A stretch of 64,000 nucleotides of DNA from Phaeodactylum tricornutum CCAP 1055/1 (lineage: Eukaryota > Bacillariophyta > Bacillariophyceae > Surirellales > Neidiaceae): assembly GCF_000150955.2 (NCBI RefSeq), contig NC_011694.1, positions 377,227-441,226 of the forward strand. The letters run 5' to 3'. Made by a program: the position numbers and the translations under genes. Under the pieces are notes generated by a model that saw only the letters and a list, made by a program, of their open reading frames with translations, did no database searches and was not told where the DNA came from. Shown here piece by piece: positions 22,701 through 31,733 of the stretch. The first letter of the stretch is position 1. Every line of letters begins with the position of its first letter.

Positions 22701-25700
22701 AGAATAGTTCGGAACCGACGGAAGCCGCAGAGTTGGGATGGCTTCGGGCGACACTTGCCATAAACCGCCTCCCAAAAAGCTTACGCCGCCGTCGACGTCG
22801 CTTCTTGGTACCACTCCAGGCGGCACTCCGCCAATAATAAGGGAGAGTCTCTCCGATCCATCGAGATCGTTCAGCGTGAGCGTAATGTTCATCATTGGGG
22901 ATGCTGCGAGAATAGCAGCGCCCAGTAAGTACGGCTGATCCTCCACGGCGAGCAACGTCACGTTCAGCACATCAGGTTTGTCGGCTACACCCTCAACAAA
23001 AACTGTGATATCCTCCTGAAAGGATGACAAGGCAGTCACACCGTTGACTGTATCGTTCACGGTAACGTTGACCCTCAAAACAATATCCCCTTGCTGTATA
23101 CTGGAGTAATTGCCCGGAGCAATGATCGTCCAATCGATGACATCCGCTGGGGTCAGAATAAAGTCACCGTTAAGTTCGGGTAGAATCACCCGATTGCCCG
23201 CTCCAAAAATTTGGGTACCAGGAGGGACGCCGTCGTAGATTACGAGAGTGAAGTTTTCGGATCCATCCACGTCAGTCAACGTGACCTCGACAGGAATATC
23301 AATTGGAGTGTCTTCAAATCCAATAGCGTTACCTCTGATGAGCGGCGTATCTGGAATTGGTTGGATAGTAATATTCAATGTCGTTGCAGCAAACGTCGAC
23401 TCGTTCTTGGCGAATGCGTTGGTGAGGCCAAAAGAGTTGGGTGCGAGATCGACTCCGTTGGCCTGTTCCGTGGAAATGGCTTCTACCTGAAGAGTGACGA
23501 TACCGGCAAAGTCTTCACGCGGGAAGAACTTGATTCCGGTTGTATCCGACGAAGTCAGAAATGTATTCAGATCGTTGAACCTCATTCCTGCATCACCAGT
23601 CGTAGCTTCAATCAAAAATTGGTCACCGGCGGCGTTCGGTGTGACACGGATGGAGCTAGACGCGCCGGTACCTCTGCCGATGACTCCAAACGGGCCGTTC
23701 CCATCGGACGGTACATAAATTCGTACGGACAGAGTTTCTGATCCATCCGTATCCGCACTCCGAAAGGCATTGATCAGTATCGGCACGCCACCCACCACGT
23801 CTTCGTTGACGGGAGCCGAATTGACCACGGTCACGTTGGGAGTGTCGGCATTGGCATCGATTCCGATAGTGAACGGCAGGGTCGTATCAAGTAGATTGGC
23901 TAGCCCCAAGTTGACGTCTACGGTTGTGACCGTGACGCTGATGACCGGATTATCGTCCGAATGAGCCTCGGTGTTGACCGAGAAGAGAGCCAGAGCGTCT
24001 CGAATCAATGCTTCTTCCGCTAGCCTCTGCATCTGTGTGAGCGTCGCGAGCATGGCCATGTTCGCGGTTAGCAGATCGCTCCGAATAATAGCCCGGTCCG
24101 CCGAATAGGAAATGGTCACCCCGTTTCCCAGACTCACGGGGCCAGCGGCGGTAGGGACGGCGGTGCCGTTGAACAAGGCGCTGAGGGTCATTGGGAAGTC
24201 CAACTGGATCACGGAAATGGTCTCGGTCGCGGGGTTGTTGGGAGGATTGGGCAAACCGTTGTCAACAACGCTCAAAGTATCTTCCAGGGCCAATCCAAAG
24301 AGAACGGGATTGATGTCTTCGATGGCTGGTAAATTTTGCGTGAAAAGGACCGCATCCGCCACGGGTTGCACGTTAACGAGGACTGGTTGCTCCATCCCGG
24401 CCACTTGATTGTCTCCGGTAGCGGTCAAGTCGACAATAACACCGCGGACGCTAATATTGAATGTTCCACTGAAATTGGGCGGTCCGCGAACGCCCAGATT
24501 AGTAAATTCACTCTGAGTGAATCGAATGTAGTCGACACTCGTATTGGCGTCCGTGATCCTCACGCCGACGCTTTGATTGGCCCCGTTGAAGAATGTGACG
24601 CCCATCAATACGGACGGGTCGTCCCGAATCTCCAGAAAGGGCAATTCGGAACCATCGGGATCGGGTGAGAGTGCCACGACGGAAATACCGGATATCCGAA
24701 AGATGGTGTCTTCCATGCCGGTCGCCGTCCCGGTAATATTGAGTACCGGTTGCGAGATGACCGGGTTGACGGGGATGAGGAACGACGCCGTGCCGGCAGC
24801 GATGGGTGAGGAAATCTCCGAGCCTCGTACTCCCGGACCCATGTCGTTGGGTTCCGTGGTGTTTGTTTCCACCGAAAAGACGGTAACGGCGACCGAAATG
24901 TCTTCGCCATTGTCGGATCCCGGACGCACTTGCAGCGCTTGCAGTGCCGCCGCGAGGGCGGCTTCCGTGCCTTGGACGACCGCGGTCGTCGTTGCTCCCG
25001 ACGTGGTCAATCCGACCGTGAATCCGGTACCGTTGCCAAAGTTCAAGTCCGGGGGCATTCCCGCACCCACCGTCGACGCGACGATCTGCACGCGTGTGAT
25101 GGATTCGGACCCGTCCGTATCGCGGGACGTAAAGCTGACGGGGTAAGTGACAAAGGGAGAGCCCTCATCGACAAAGGGCTTCGTCGCTGTCCCCACAGTG
25201 ACCTCGGGCTCATCCGCGGCGGCTTGTACCACAACCTCAAAGGTCAGACTGAACGGATTGGACGTATTGGACTGTCCGTTGGTGTCGAAGGCCGACCCCG
25301 CCAAGGTCAATACAAAATTCTCGTCGTCGTCGTTCGCCAACGTGACCAGTAAGGATTCCAACACGGTCTGGACGTTCGTCCCGTTGGCAGCGGCAATCGT
25401 CGCCACACCCGTGGCCAGATTCACTGTCGTTGCGACACCCGGAAGACTCGTGTTGAACCGCAAGTTCGTCGCGTCGGTAGGAAACCCGGAAATCGTCATG
25501 GCGACCGTTTGGGATCCATCGGCGTCGGCGCCCATGGAAAAGTTGAGGGATTGGCCAATGGGCACGACCAAGGCGGGATCTCCGACGGAGGCGTTGTTGT
25601 TTTCCTGGACGATCAGGTTGGGACTCACCAGGAAGGGCAGGTCCGACAACGGCCGGATGGTGACGCTCACGTAGGCTGTGGCGACTTCAATCTTGGTGTC

Positions 25701-28700
25701 CAAGTCGTTGGCGGTGCCGTCCGGGAGACTGTCGTTCGGCGCCAAGTCGGCGGCGGTGGCGTTCACTTCCGTGGACACTGCGTCGACGCGGATTCCCGAC
25801 ATGCCGGGAAAGACTCCGGACAGCTGCGGGCGTGGAGTGAACCGGATGTTGCCGGCAATCAAAAAGCTGTCCAGCACCAGTTCGCGAGCCGACGGGGTTT
25901 CCGTTTCGAGGCCCGTCGTGTTCACCGTGTACACGCCGTTCCCCAAATCCGTAAACACCACGGTGCCAATAGTGGCCAGGGGATTACGGGACAAGGTGCC
26001 GATAGGACCGTTGCCGTCGTTGGGAACCGTCAACACTATCGACAGTACTTCGGAATTGTCGTTGTCCACACTGCGACCGGGATTGATCGACACGGGAATG
26101 TTCACTTCGTCTTCGTTCATATCGATCGGCAGCGTCCCGATACTGGGCGGGTCGGCTCTCGCCAACACCGTCACGGGGAACAGTACACTCTCGGCACTAT
26201 TGCTGTTGGCCGGCGACGACGTTACCGTCACGTTCAACACGATCTCCACGTCCGAGTTCGCCGGCGCCGTAAAGTTCAACGCGTTCAACCGACTCAACAC
26301 GGTGCTTTCGTCCGGACCCGTGATCTCGATGGCACCGCCCGCAGGATTCAGTGGAGAAAAGGATACCAAACTGCCTCCACTATTCGTGTACACCACGGTC
26401 GCACCGAACGGAATGTTTCCGATACGAATCGAGGCGATCGGGTCCGTCCGCGGACTGATCTTGGTTATCACCAGGTCCCGACCGATTTCGTTCGCAATAT
26501 CTTCAATCACCACGGACGAACCAGAAATTGTAAAAGGATACGGGAACAACGATGGAGCTTCCGAAGGCGTACTGGAAGGCCTTGCCGACGGCAAAGTCGA
26601 AGGTTGAGACGACGGTGAGCCGGATGGCGCACCCGACGGTCTCAACGAAGGTGCACTCGAAGGATTCATTGACGGCGTGGCTGACGGTGCGCTCGACGGC
26701 GCTCCAGAGGGCGACGCACTGGGACTACCCGAAGGAGATGCGGACGGTTGACCGGAAGGCAGGCGGGAAGGCACCAGCGAGGGGACACTGGAGGGATCTC
26801 GTGATGGAGAAACCGAGGGCAGTCGCGATGGCACATCCGTTGGACTGGCCGATGGAAGTCTGGACGGACTCTCCGATGGTGACAATGACGGCATGGAGGA
26901 CGCCAGGGGCGACAAGATCACACCGATGTATCGGATTGTGGACGCAGTCTTGGTATCCGCGTCACCACCCGTTCCGTCGGCGGAACTGTTGTTTGGCGCC
27001 AGGTCCGAGTTAGTAGCGTTCTCGGTGGAAACGACTTCGACCTCTATACCGGCACTTCCTAGAAACATTCCCACCAGGCCGATTCGCGGTTGAAACTGCA
27101 GCAAGGTGGAATTCAAAAACAGATCCAGCGCGATTTCGCGGAGTTCGGGCGTGCCGAGGGTCGAGTTCACCGTGTATACGCCGGAACTGACCTCGGTAAA
27201 GGTTACGCCTGGAACAGTTCCCAGCGGGACCAGTTCACCAATGAGGTTGCCGCTGTCCATTGGTACCCGTAATATCACCGATAGAACTTCGGTGCCGTCC
27301 TGGTCGACACTACGACCGGGATTCACTCCGATCAAGCCAGGAGCGTTCTCTCGAAGGTTCAGCGGACTCACCACCGTGACTGTTACGTTGTCAGCGACCG
27401 CGAGGACCTCCACAGGAAAGGGAAAGGTTTGGTTGGAATTCGCATTCATGGGAGTAGTACGTACAGTGATATCCAGGATAAAGTCGGTGTCGGATTGCGG
27501 TGGGCCAGTGAGAATAATGCTGTTCAAAACCGCTCGTATCTGGGCCTCGTTGGCACCAGGTACGTCGAACGTGCCTCCTGCTGGATTCACAAACGTAACG
27601 GTTTGGTTGTTGCCTACAAGATCGGTGTACAACAGTATTGTCCCGGGCGGAATGCTGGAGATGACAATGTCGGCGATCTGGTCCGGTCGACCCGTGTCGA
27701 TCAGTGAGACAGTGATGTCGGGACCGATAAGCTTTGGAACATCCTCAACGATAGTTGTAGACCCCGTGATGTTGACGTTGAAGTCGAATACTGACGGAGC
27801 TTGCGAGGGCATGAGACTAGGCTGAGCTGAAGGTACACTACTCGGGACGGCTGAGGGGCTTGTAGAGGGTACAGAAGTAGGCATTCGTGATGGATCCGTA
27901 GACGGTACTGACGAAGGAGACATAGAAGGACTGCTGCTTGGTACCGAAGAGGGATTCTGGGAAGGGTTCTCCGACGGAGAAGAGGACGGTTGCACTGACG
28001 GAACAGTCGAAGGCAATGCGCTAGGACTGTTTGATGGCAGCAAGCTCGGCTGCGCCGACGGGACAGCCGTTGGGTTTCCGCTGGGTGTGGAAGAGGGAAT
28101 GCTACTCGGCCTGGCACTCGGCAACTCGGACGGGACTGCTGAGGGATCTCTTGAGGGTAGTAAGGATGGACTCGCAGAGGGAATGGCAGAAGGAGCTGAA
28201 GTTGGTTCGAGAGACGGCTGCGCCGATGGCTGCTGGGAGGGTTGACCGGAAGGCAGGCGGGAAGGCACCAGCGAGGGGACACTGGAGGGATCTCGTGATG
28301 GAGAAACCGAGGGCAGTCGCGATGGCACATCCGTTGGACTGGCTGATGGTAGTCTGGACGGGCTTTCCGATGGTGACAATGACGGCATGGAGGACGCCAG
28401 GGGCGACAAGATCACACCGATGTATCGGATTGTGGACGCAGTCTTGGTATCCGCGTCACCACCCGTTCCGTCGGCGGAACTGTTGTTTGGCGCCAGGTCC
28501 GAGTTAGTAGCGTTCTCGGTGGAAACGACTTCGACCTCAATACCGGCACTTCCTAGAAACATTCCCACCAGGCCGATTCGCGGTTGAAACTGCAGCAAGG
28601 TGGAATTCAAAAACAGATCCAGCGCGATTTCGCGGAGTTCGGGCGTGCCGAGGGTCGAGTTCACCGTGTATACGCCGGAACTGACCTCGGTAAAGGTTAC

Positions 28701-31700
28701 GCCTGGAACAGTTCCCAGCGGGACCAGTTCACCAATGAGGTTGCCGCTGTCCATTGGTACCCGTAATATCACCGATAGAACTTCGGTGCCGTCCTGGTCG
28801 ACACTACGACCGGGATTCACTCCGATCAAGCCAGGAGCGTTCTCTCGAAGGTTCAGCGGACTCACCACCGTCACTGTTACGTTGTCAGCGACCGCGAGGA
28901 CCTCCACAGGAAAGGGAAAGGTTTGGTTGGAATTCGCATTCATGGGAGTAGTACGTACAGTGATATCCAGGATAAAGTCGGTGTCGGATTGCGGTGGGCC
29001 AGTGAGAATAATGCTGTTCAAAACCGCTCGTATCTGGGCCTCGTTCGCACCAGGTACGTCGAACGTGCCTCCTGCTGGATTCACAAACGTCGCTGTTTGG
29101 GTGTTACCTGCGGGATCTATGTACGTTAGCATTGTCCCGGGCGGAATGCTGGAGATGACAATGTCGGCGATCTGGTCCGGTCGACCCGTGTCGATCAGTG
29201 AGACAGTGATGTCGGGACCGATAAGCTCTGGAACATCCTCAACGATAGTTGTAGACCCCGTGATGTTGACGTTGAAGTCGAATACTGACGGAGTTTGCGA
29301 AGGCAAAAGACTAGGAATATTTGATGGATGACTGGTGGGCATTCTAGACGGAGAAGAGGACGGTTGCACTGACGGAACAGTCGAAGGCAATGCGCTAGGA
29401 CTGTTTGATGGCAGCAAGCTCGGCTGCGCCGACGGGATAGCCGTTGGGTTTCCGCTGGGTGTGGAAGAGGGAATGCTACTCGGCCTGGCACTCGGTAACT
29501 CGGACGGGACTACTGAGGGATCTCGTGAGGGTAGTAAGGATGGACTCGCAGAGGGAATGGCAGAAGGAGCTGAAGTTGGTTCGAGAGACGGCTGCGCCGA
29601 TGGCTGCTGGGAGGGTTGACCGGAAGGCAGGCGGGAAGGCACCAGCGAGGGGACACTGGAGGGATCTCGTGATGGAGAAACCGAGGGCAGTCGCGATGGC
29701 ACATCCGTTGGACTGGCTGATGGTAGTCTGGACGGGCTTTCCGATGGTGACAATGACGGCATGGAGGACGCCAGGGGCGACAAGATCACCCCGATGTATC
29801 GGATTGTGGACGCAGTCTTGGTATCCGCGTCACCACCCGTTCCGTCGGCGGAACTGTTGTTTGGCGCCAGGTCCGAGTTAGTAGCGTTCTCGGTGGAAAC
29901 GACTTCGACCTCAATACCGGCACTTCCTAGAAACATTCCCACCAGGCCGATTCGCGGTTGAAACTGCAGCAAGGTGGAATTCAAAAACAGATCCAGCGCG
30001 ATTTCGCGGAGTTCGGGCGTGCCGAGGGTCGAGTTCACCGTGTATACGCCGGAACTGACCTCGGTAAAGGTTACGCCTGGAACAGTTCCCAGCGGGACCA
30101 GTTCACCAATGAGGTTGCCGCTGTCCATTGGTACCCGTAATATCACCGATAGAACTTCGGTGCCGTCCTGGTCGACACTACGACCGGGATTCACTCCGAT
30201 TAAGCCAGGAGCGTTCTCTCGAAGGTTCAGCGGACTCACCACCGTGACTGTTACGTTGTCAGCGACCGCGAGGACCTCCACAGGAAAGGGAAAGGTTTGG
30301 TTGGAATTCGCATTCATGGGAGTAGTACGTACAGTGATATCCAGGATAAAGTCGGTGTCGGATTGCGGTGGGCCAGTGAGAATAATGCTGTTCAAAACCG
30401 CTCGTATCTGGGCCTCGTTCGCACCAGGTACGTCGAACGTGCCTCCTGCTGGATTCACAAACGTCGCTGTTTGGGTGTTACCTGCGGGATCTATGTACGT
30501 TAGCATTGTCCCGGGCGGAATGCTGGAGATGACAATGTCGGCGATCTGGTCCGGTCGACCCGTGTCGATCAGTGAGACAGTGATGTCGGGACCGATAAGC
30601 TTTGGAACATCCTCAACGATAGTTGTAGACCCCGTGATGTTGACGTTGAAGTCGAATACTGACGGAGCTTGCGAGGGCATGAGACTAGGCTGAGCTGAAG
30701 GTACACTACTCGGGACGGCTGAGGGGCTTGTAGAGGGTACAGAAGTAGGCATTCGTGATGGATCCGTAGACGGTACTGACGAAGGAGACATAGAAGGACT
30801 GCTGCTTGGTACCGAAGAGGGATTCTGGGAAGGGTTCTCCGACGGAGAAGAGGACGGTTGCACTGACGGAACAGTCGAAGGCAATGCGCTAGGACTGTTT
30901 GATGGCAGCAAGCTCGGCTGCGCCGACGGGATAGCCGTTGGGTTTCCGCTGGGTGTGGAAGAGGGAATGCTACTCGGCCTGGCACTCGGCAACTCGGACG
31001 GGACTGCTGAGGGATCTCTTGAGGGTAGTAAGGATGGACTCGCAGAGGGAATGGCAGAAGGAGCTGAAGTTGGTTCGAGAGACGGCTGCGCCGATGGCTG
31101 CTGGGAGGGTTGACCGGAAGGCAGGCGGGAAGGCACCAGCGAGGGGACACTGGAGGGATCTCGTGATGGAGAAACCGAGGGCAGTCGCGATGGCACATCC
31201 GTTGGACTGGCTGATGGTAGTCTGGACGGGCTTTCCGATGGTGACAATGACGGCATGGAGGACGCCAGGGGCGACAAGATCACACCGATGTATCGGATTG
31301 TGGACGCAGTCTTGGTATCCGCGTCACCACCCGTTCCGTCGGCGGAACTGTTGTTTGGCGCCAGGTCCGAGTTAGTAGCGTTCTCGGTGGAAACGACTTC
31401 GACCTCAATACCGGCACTTCCTAGAAACATTCCCACCAGGCCGATTCGCGGTTGAAACTGCAGCAAGGTGGAATTCAAAAACAGATCCAGCGCGATTTCG
31501 CGGAGTTCGGGCGTGCCGAGGGTCGAGTTCACCGTGTATACGCCGGAACTGACCTCGGTAAAGGTTACGCCTGGAACAGTTCCCAGCGGGACCAGTTCAC
31601 CAATGAGGTTGCCGCTGTCCATTGGTACCCGTAATATCACCGATAGAACTTCGGTGCCGTCCTGGTCGACACTACGACCGGGATTCACTCCGATTAAGCC

Positions 31701-31733
31701 AGGAGCGTTCTCTCGAAGGTTCAGCGGACTCAC
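19731..31733 (-). CDS. Giant adhesin-like protein, C-terminal section (after the frameshift)
   Basis: About 4,000 codons, continuing the upstream section in a frame lost by one missing base near 31733. It starts inside a 498-residue repeat and holds three further FDFNVNITG repeat copies with PSxxPS stalks. A different PS stalk (SASPSGSPS, ~26.6-26.75 kb) follows, then about 2,200 unique residues of Ig/cadherin-like repeats. Each has an EDTP- or NEDV-type start, a D-x-DGSE-x-L motif and a closing ADxP, the pattern of bacterial type I-secreted adhesin repeats. Near the C-terminus (about 20.15-19.96 kb) lies GTLGNDFIIG, AGGADRVRGGMGADTLVAS and GPDVFVY, an RTX-like calcium-binding repeat. Many N-x-S/T sites suggest glycosylation. 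A cell-surface adhesion or matrix role is inferred. Long plus-strand frames over it are compositional shadows. Confidence 0.85.
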   Translation of the reverse strand: MSPLNLRENAPGLIGVNPGRSVDQDGTEVLSVILRVPMDSGNLIGELVPLGTVPGVTFTEVSSGVYTVNSTLGTPELREIALDLFLNSTLLQFQPRIGLVGMFLGSAGIEVEVVSTENATNSDLAPNNSSADGTGGDADTKTASTIRYIGVILSPLASSMPSLSPSESPSRLPSASPTDVPSRLPSVSPSRDPSSVPSLVPSRLPSGQPSQQPSAQPSLEPTSAPSAIPSASPSLLPSRDPSAVPSELPSARPSSIPSSTPSGNPTAIPSAQPSLLPSNSPSALPSTVPSVQPSSSPSENPSQNPSSVPSSSPSMSPSSVPSTDPSRMPTSVPSTSPSAVPSSVPSAQPSLMPSQAPSVFDFNVNITGSTTIVEDVPKLIGPDITVSLIDTGRPDQIADIVISSIPPGTMLTYIDPAGNTQTATFVNPAGGTFDVPGANEAQIRAVLNSIILTGPPQSDTDFILDITVRTTPMNANSNQTFPFPVEVLAVADNVTVTVVSPLNLRENAPGLIGVNPGRSVDQDGTEVLSVILRVPMDSGNLIGELVPLGTVPGVTFTEVSSGVYTVNSTLGTPELREIALDLFLNSTLLQFQPRIGLVGMFLGSAGIEVEVVSTENATNSDLAPNNSSADGTGGDADTKTASTIRYIGVILSPLASSMPSLSPSESPSRLPSASPTDVPSRLPSVSPSRDPSSVPSLVPSRLPSGQPSQQPSAQPSLEPTSAPSAIPSASPSLLPSRDPSVVPSELPSARPSSIPSSTPSGNPTAIPSAQPSLLPSNSPSALPSTVPSVQPSSSPSRMPTSHPSNIPSLLPSQTPSVFDFNVNITGSTTIVEDVPELIGPDITVSLIDTGRPDQIADIVISSIPPGTMLTYIDPAGNTQTATFVNPAGGTFDVPGANEAQIRAVLNSIILTGPPQSDTDFILDITVRTTPMNANSNQTFPFPVEVLAVADNVTVTVVSPLNLRENAPGLIGVNPGRSVDQDGTEVLSVILRVPMDSGNLIGELVPLGTVPGVTFTEVSSGVYTVNSTLGTPELREIALDLFLNSTLLQFQPRIGLVGMFLGSAGIEVEVVSTENATNSDLAPNNSSADGTGGDADTKTASTIRYIGVILSPLASSMPSLSPSESPSRLPSASPTDVPSRLPSVSPSRDPSSVPSLVPSRLPSGQPSQQPSAQPSLEPTSAPSAIPSASPSLLPSRDPSAVPSELPSARPSSIPSSTPSGNPTAVPSAQPSLLPSNSPSALPSTVPSVQPSSSPSENPSQNPSSVPSSSPSMSPSSVPSTDPSRMPTSVPSTSPSAVPSSVPSAQPSLMPSQAPSVFDFNVNITGSTTIVEDVPKLIGPDITVSLIDTGRPDQIADIVISSIPPGTILLYTDLVGNNQTVTFVNPAGGTFDVPGANEAQIRAVLNSIILTGPPQSDTDFILDITVRTTPMNANSNQTFPFPVEVLAVADNVTVTVVSPLNLRENAPGLIGVNPGRSVDQDGTEVLSVILRVPMDSGNLIGELVPLGTVPGVTFTEVSSGVYTVNSTLGTPELREIALDLFLNSTLLQFQPRIGLVGMFLGSAGIEVEVVSTENATNSDLAPNNSSADGTGGDADTKTASTIRYIGVILSPLASSMPSLSPSESPSRLPSASPTDVPSRLPSVSPSRDPSSVPSLVPSRLPSGQPSASPSGSPSASPSGAPSSAPSATPSMNPSSAPSLRPSGAPSGSPSSQPSTLPSARPSSTPSEAPSLFPYPFTISGSSVVIEDIANEIGRDLVITKISPRTDPIASIRIGNIPFGATVVYTNSGGSLVSFSPLNPAGGAIEITGPDESTVLSRLNALNFTAPANSDVEIVLNVTVTSSPANSNSAESVLFPVTVLARADPPSIGTLPIDMNEDEVNIPVSINPGRSVDNDNSEVLSIVLTVPNDGNGPIGTLSRNPLATIGTVVFTDLGNGVYTVNTTGLETETPSARELVLDSFLIAGNIRFTPRPQLSGVFPGMSGIRVDAVSTEVNATAADLAPNDSLPDGTANDLDTKIEVATAYVSVTIRPLSDLPFLVSPNLIVQENNNASVGDPALVVPIGQSLNFSMGADADGSQTVAMTISGFPTDATNLRFNTSLPGVATTVNLATGVATIAAANGTNVQTVLESLLVTLANDDDENFVLTLAGSAFDTNGQSNTSNPFSLTFEVVVQAAADEPEVTVGTATKPFVDEGSPFVTYPVSFTSRDTDGSESITRVQIVASTVGAGMPPDLNFGNGTGFTVGLTTSGATTTAVVQGTEAALAAALQALQVRPGSDNGEDISVAVTVFSVETNTTEPNDMGPGVRGSEISSPIAAGTASFLIPVNPVISQPVLNITGTATGMEDTIFRISGISVVALSPDPDGSELPFLEIRDDPSVLMGVTFFNGANQSVGVRITDANTSVDYIRFTQSEFTNLGVRGPPNFSGTFNISVRGVIVDLTATGDNQVAGMEQPVLVNVQPVADAVLFTQNLPAIEDINPVLFGLALEDTLSVVDNGLPNPPNNPATETISVIQLDFPMTLSALFNGTAVPTAAGPVSLGNGVTISYSADRAIIRSDLLTANMAMLATLTQMQRLAEEALIRDALALFSVNTEAHSDDNPVISVTVTTVDVNLGLANLLDTTLPFTIGIDANADTPNVTVVNSAPVNEDVVGGVPILINAFRSADTDGSETLSVRIYVPSDGNGPFGVIGRGTGASSSIRVTPNAAGDQFLIEATTGDAGMRFNDLNTFLTSSDTTGIKFFPREDFAGIVTLQVEAISTEQANGVDLAPNSFGLTNAFAKNESTFAATTLNITIQPIPDTPLIRGNAIGFEDTPIDIPVEVTLTDVDGSENFTLVIYDGVPPGTQIFGAGNRVILPELNGDFILTPADVIDWTIIAPGNYSSIQQGDIVLRVNVTVNDTVNGVTALSSFQEDITVFVEGVADKPDVLNVTLLAVEDQPYLLGAAILAASPMMNITLTLNDLDGSERLSLIIGGVPPGVVPRSDVDGGVSFLGGGLWQVSPEAIPTLRLPSVPNYSGSDPYNNTLTLRTTSQEKDANQTVSDFWILRIDVQPQITGAQADGFSSWGLGEATTEGAAESGTPVRFGSLLNYNLADPDSESATLFTVDLTNLLAGAQINQRAADLNSTTIQALIDNNLLRGIFTFDGSGIITILPDDVATVELDGSLFLDSNIDFTLPVTATVEDLATFSDGSNITVNTTESGNLLVSITGTADVPTVSVSSTAISGIAGDPIPITIGGVSTDTDIALLRNLSEEVYYIIQAVGRVGISDFAVTNAGGTPIGVAGDSQSWVLTESDLTATVNNTIYIRSSAAVNGSIDFTLTSVAVDDGDRARNSINFVYNVSASGSPGNGTDVLPLAPFIDVGPSQGNEDGSIFFSINATVDPLDPTTPVISLVISDIPPGATFTGGTFNPVTNTFVTTQAAIDSGLVFITAPPDFSGVFNVTAEGIALNPVSLLRNSTGPFQLQITVDPVADIPSISASPPTGTEDTPIGLNLIVGTTDIDGSEIVGNFTYLNVSGGATLLGSYDLVTLLDSDAMIGNFSVVGFQRVPTGDVPGLQVLPPPNFHGQFPVSVVSTSVEPTDDLADPDRMNSAFFTFEVSVVADADAPLITVPMMTILGQEDTEFDLLGLSSMLADTVFDNGAEILSAVISNVPPNSLFSTGSNNGDQSWTIPVASLPSLRYTPPPNFAGTITMNLTSFTIESSNGDVNSSSTLFMVDIAPVADMFLILVEDVDDLGPGVTVRDLILNVRMSDTRGDFPGELPAELIQLVFSNVPEGVYLLPQRGGQVEAISGGFTFTGTEMQANNLKLALGPNGFTVPPLRVAVEAFSLDGTQRLSPGVIDSFRLVVRNATTPGMLANFTSNMSGITFNGTLGNDFIIGSPFADVLRTAGGADRVRGGMGADTLVASAGPDVFVYMPGDLNGRDTINAFNTISPDVDVLDLFALFMPRFDPVFSDITNFVQTTAQGLNTIVSVDTSGSGTTFTEVALLVGVTRSLTQLYDGGSLLL

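Noticed and set aside
25509-26618. Long plus-strand frames over the giant gene, including 239-codon frames repeated in every array copy
   Set aside because: They are conserved only because the minus-strand repeat is conserved. Their translations are low-complexity mirrors of Ser/Pro/Thr codons.
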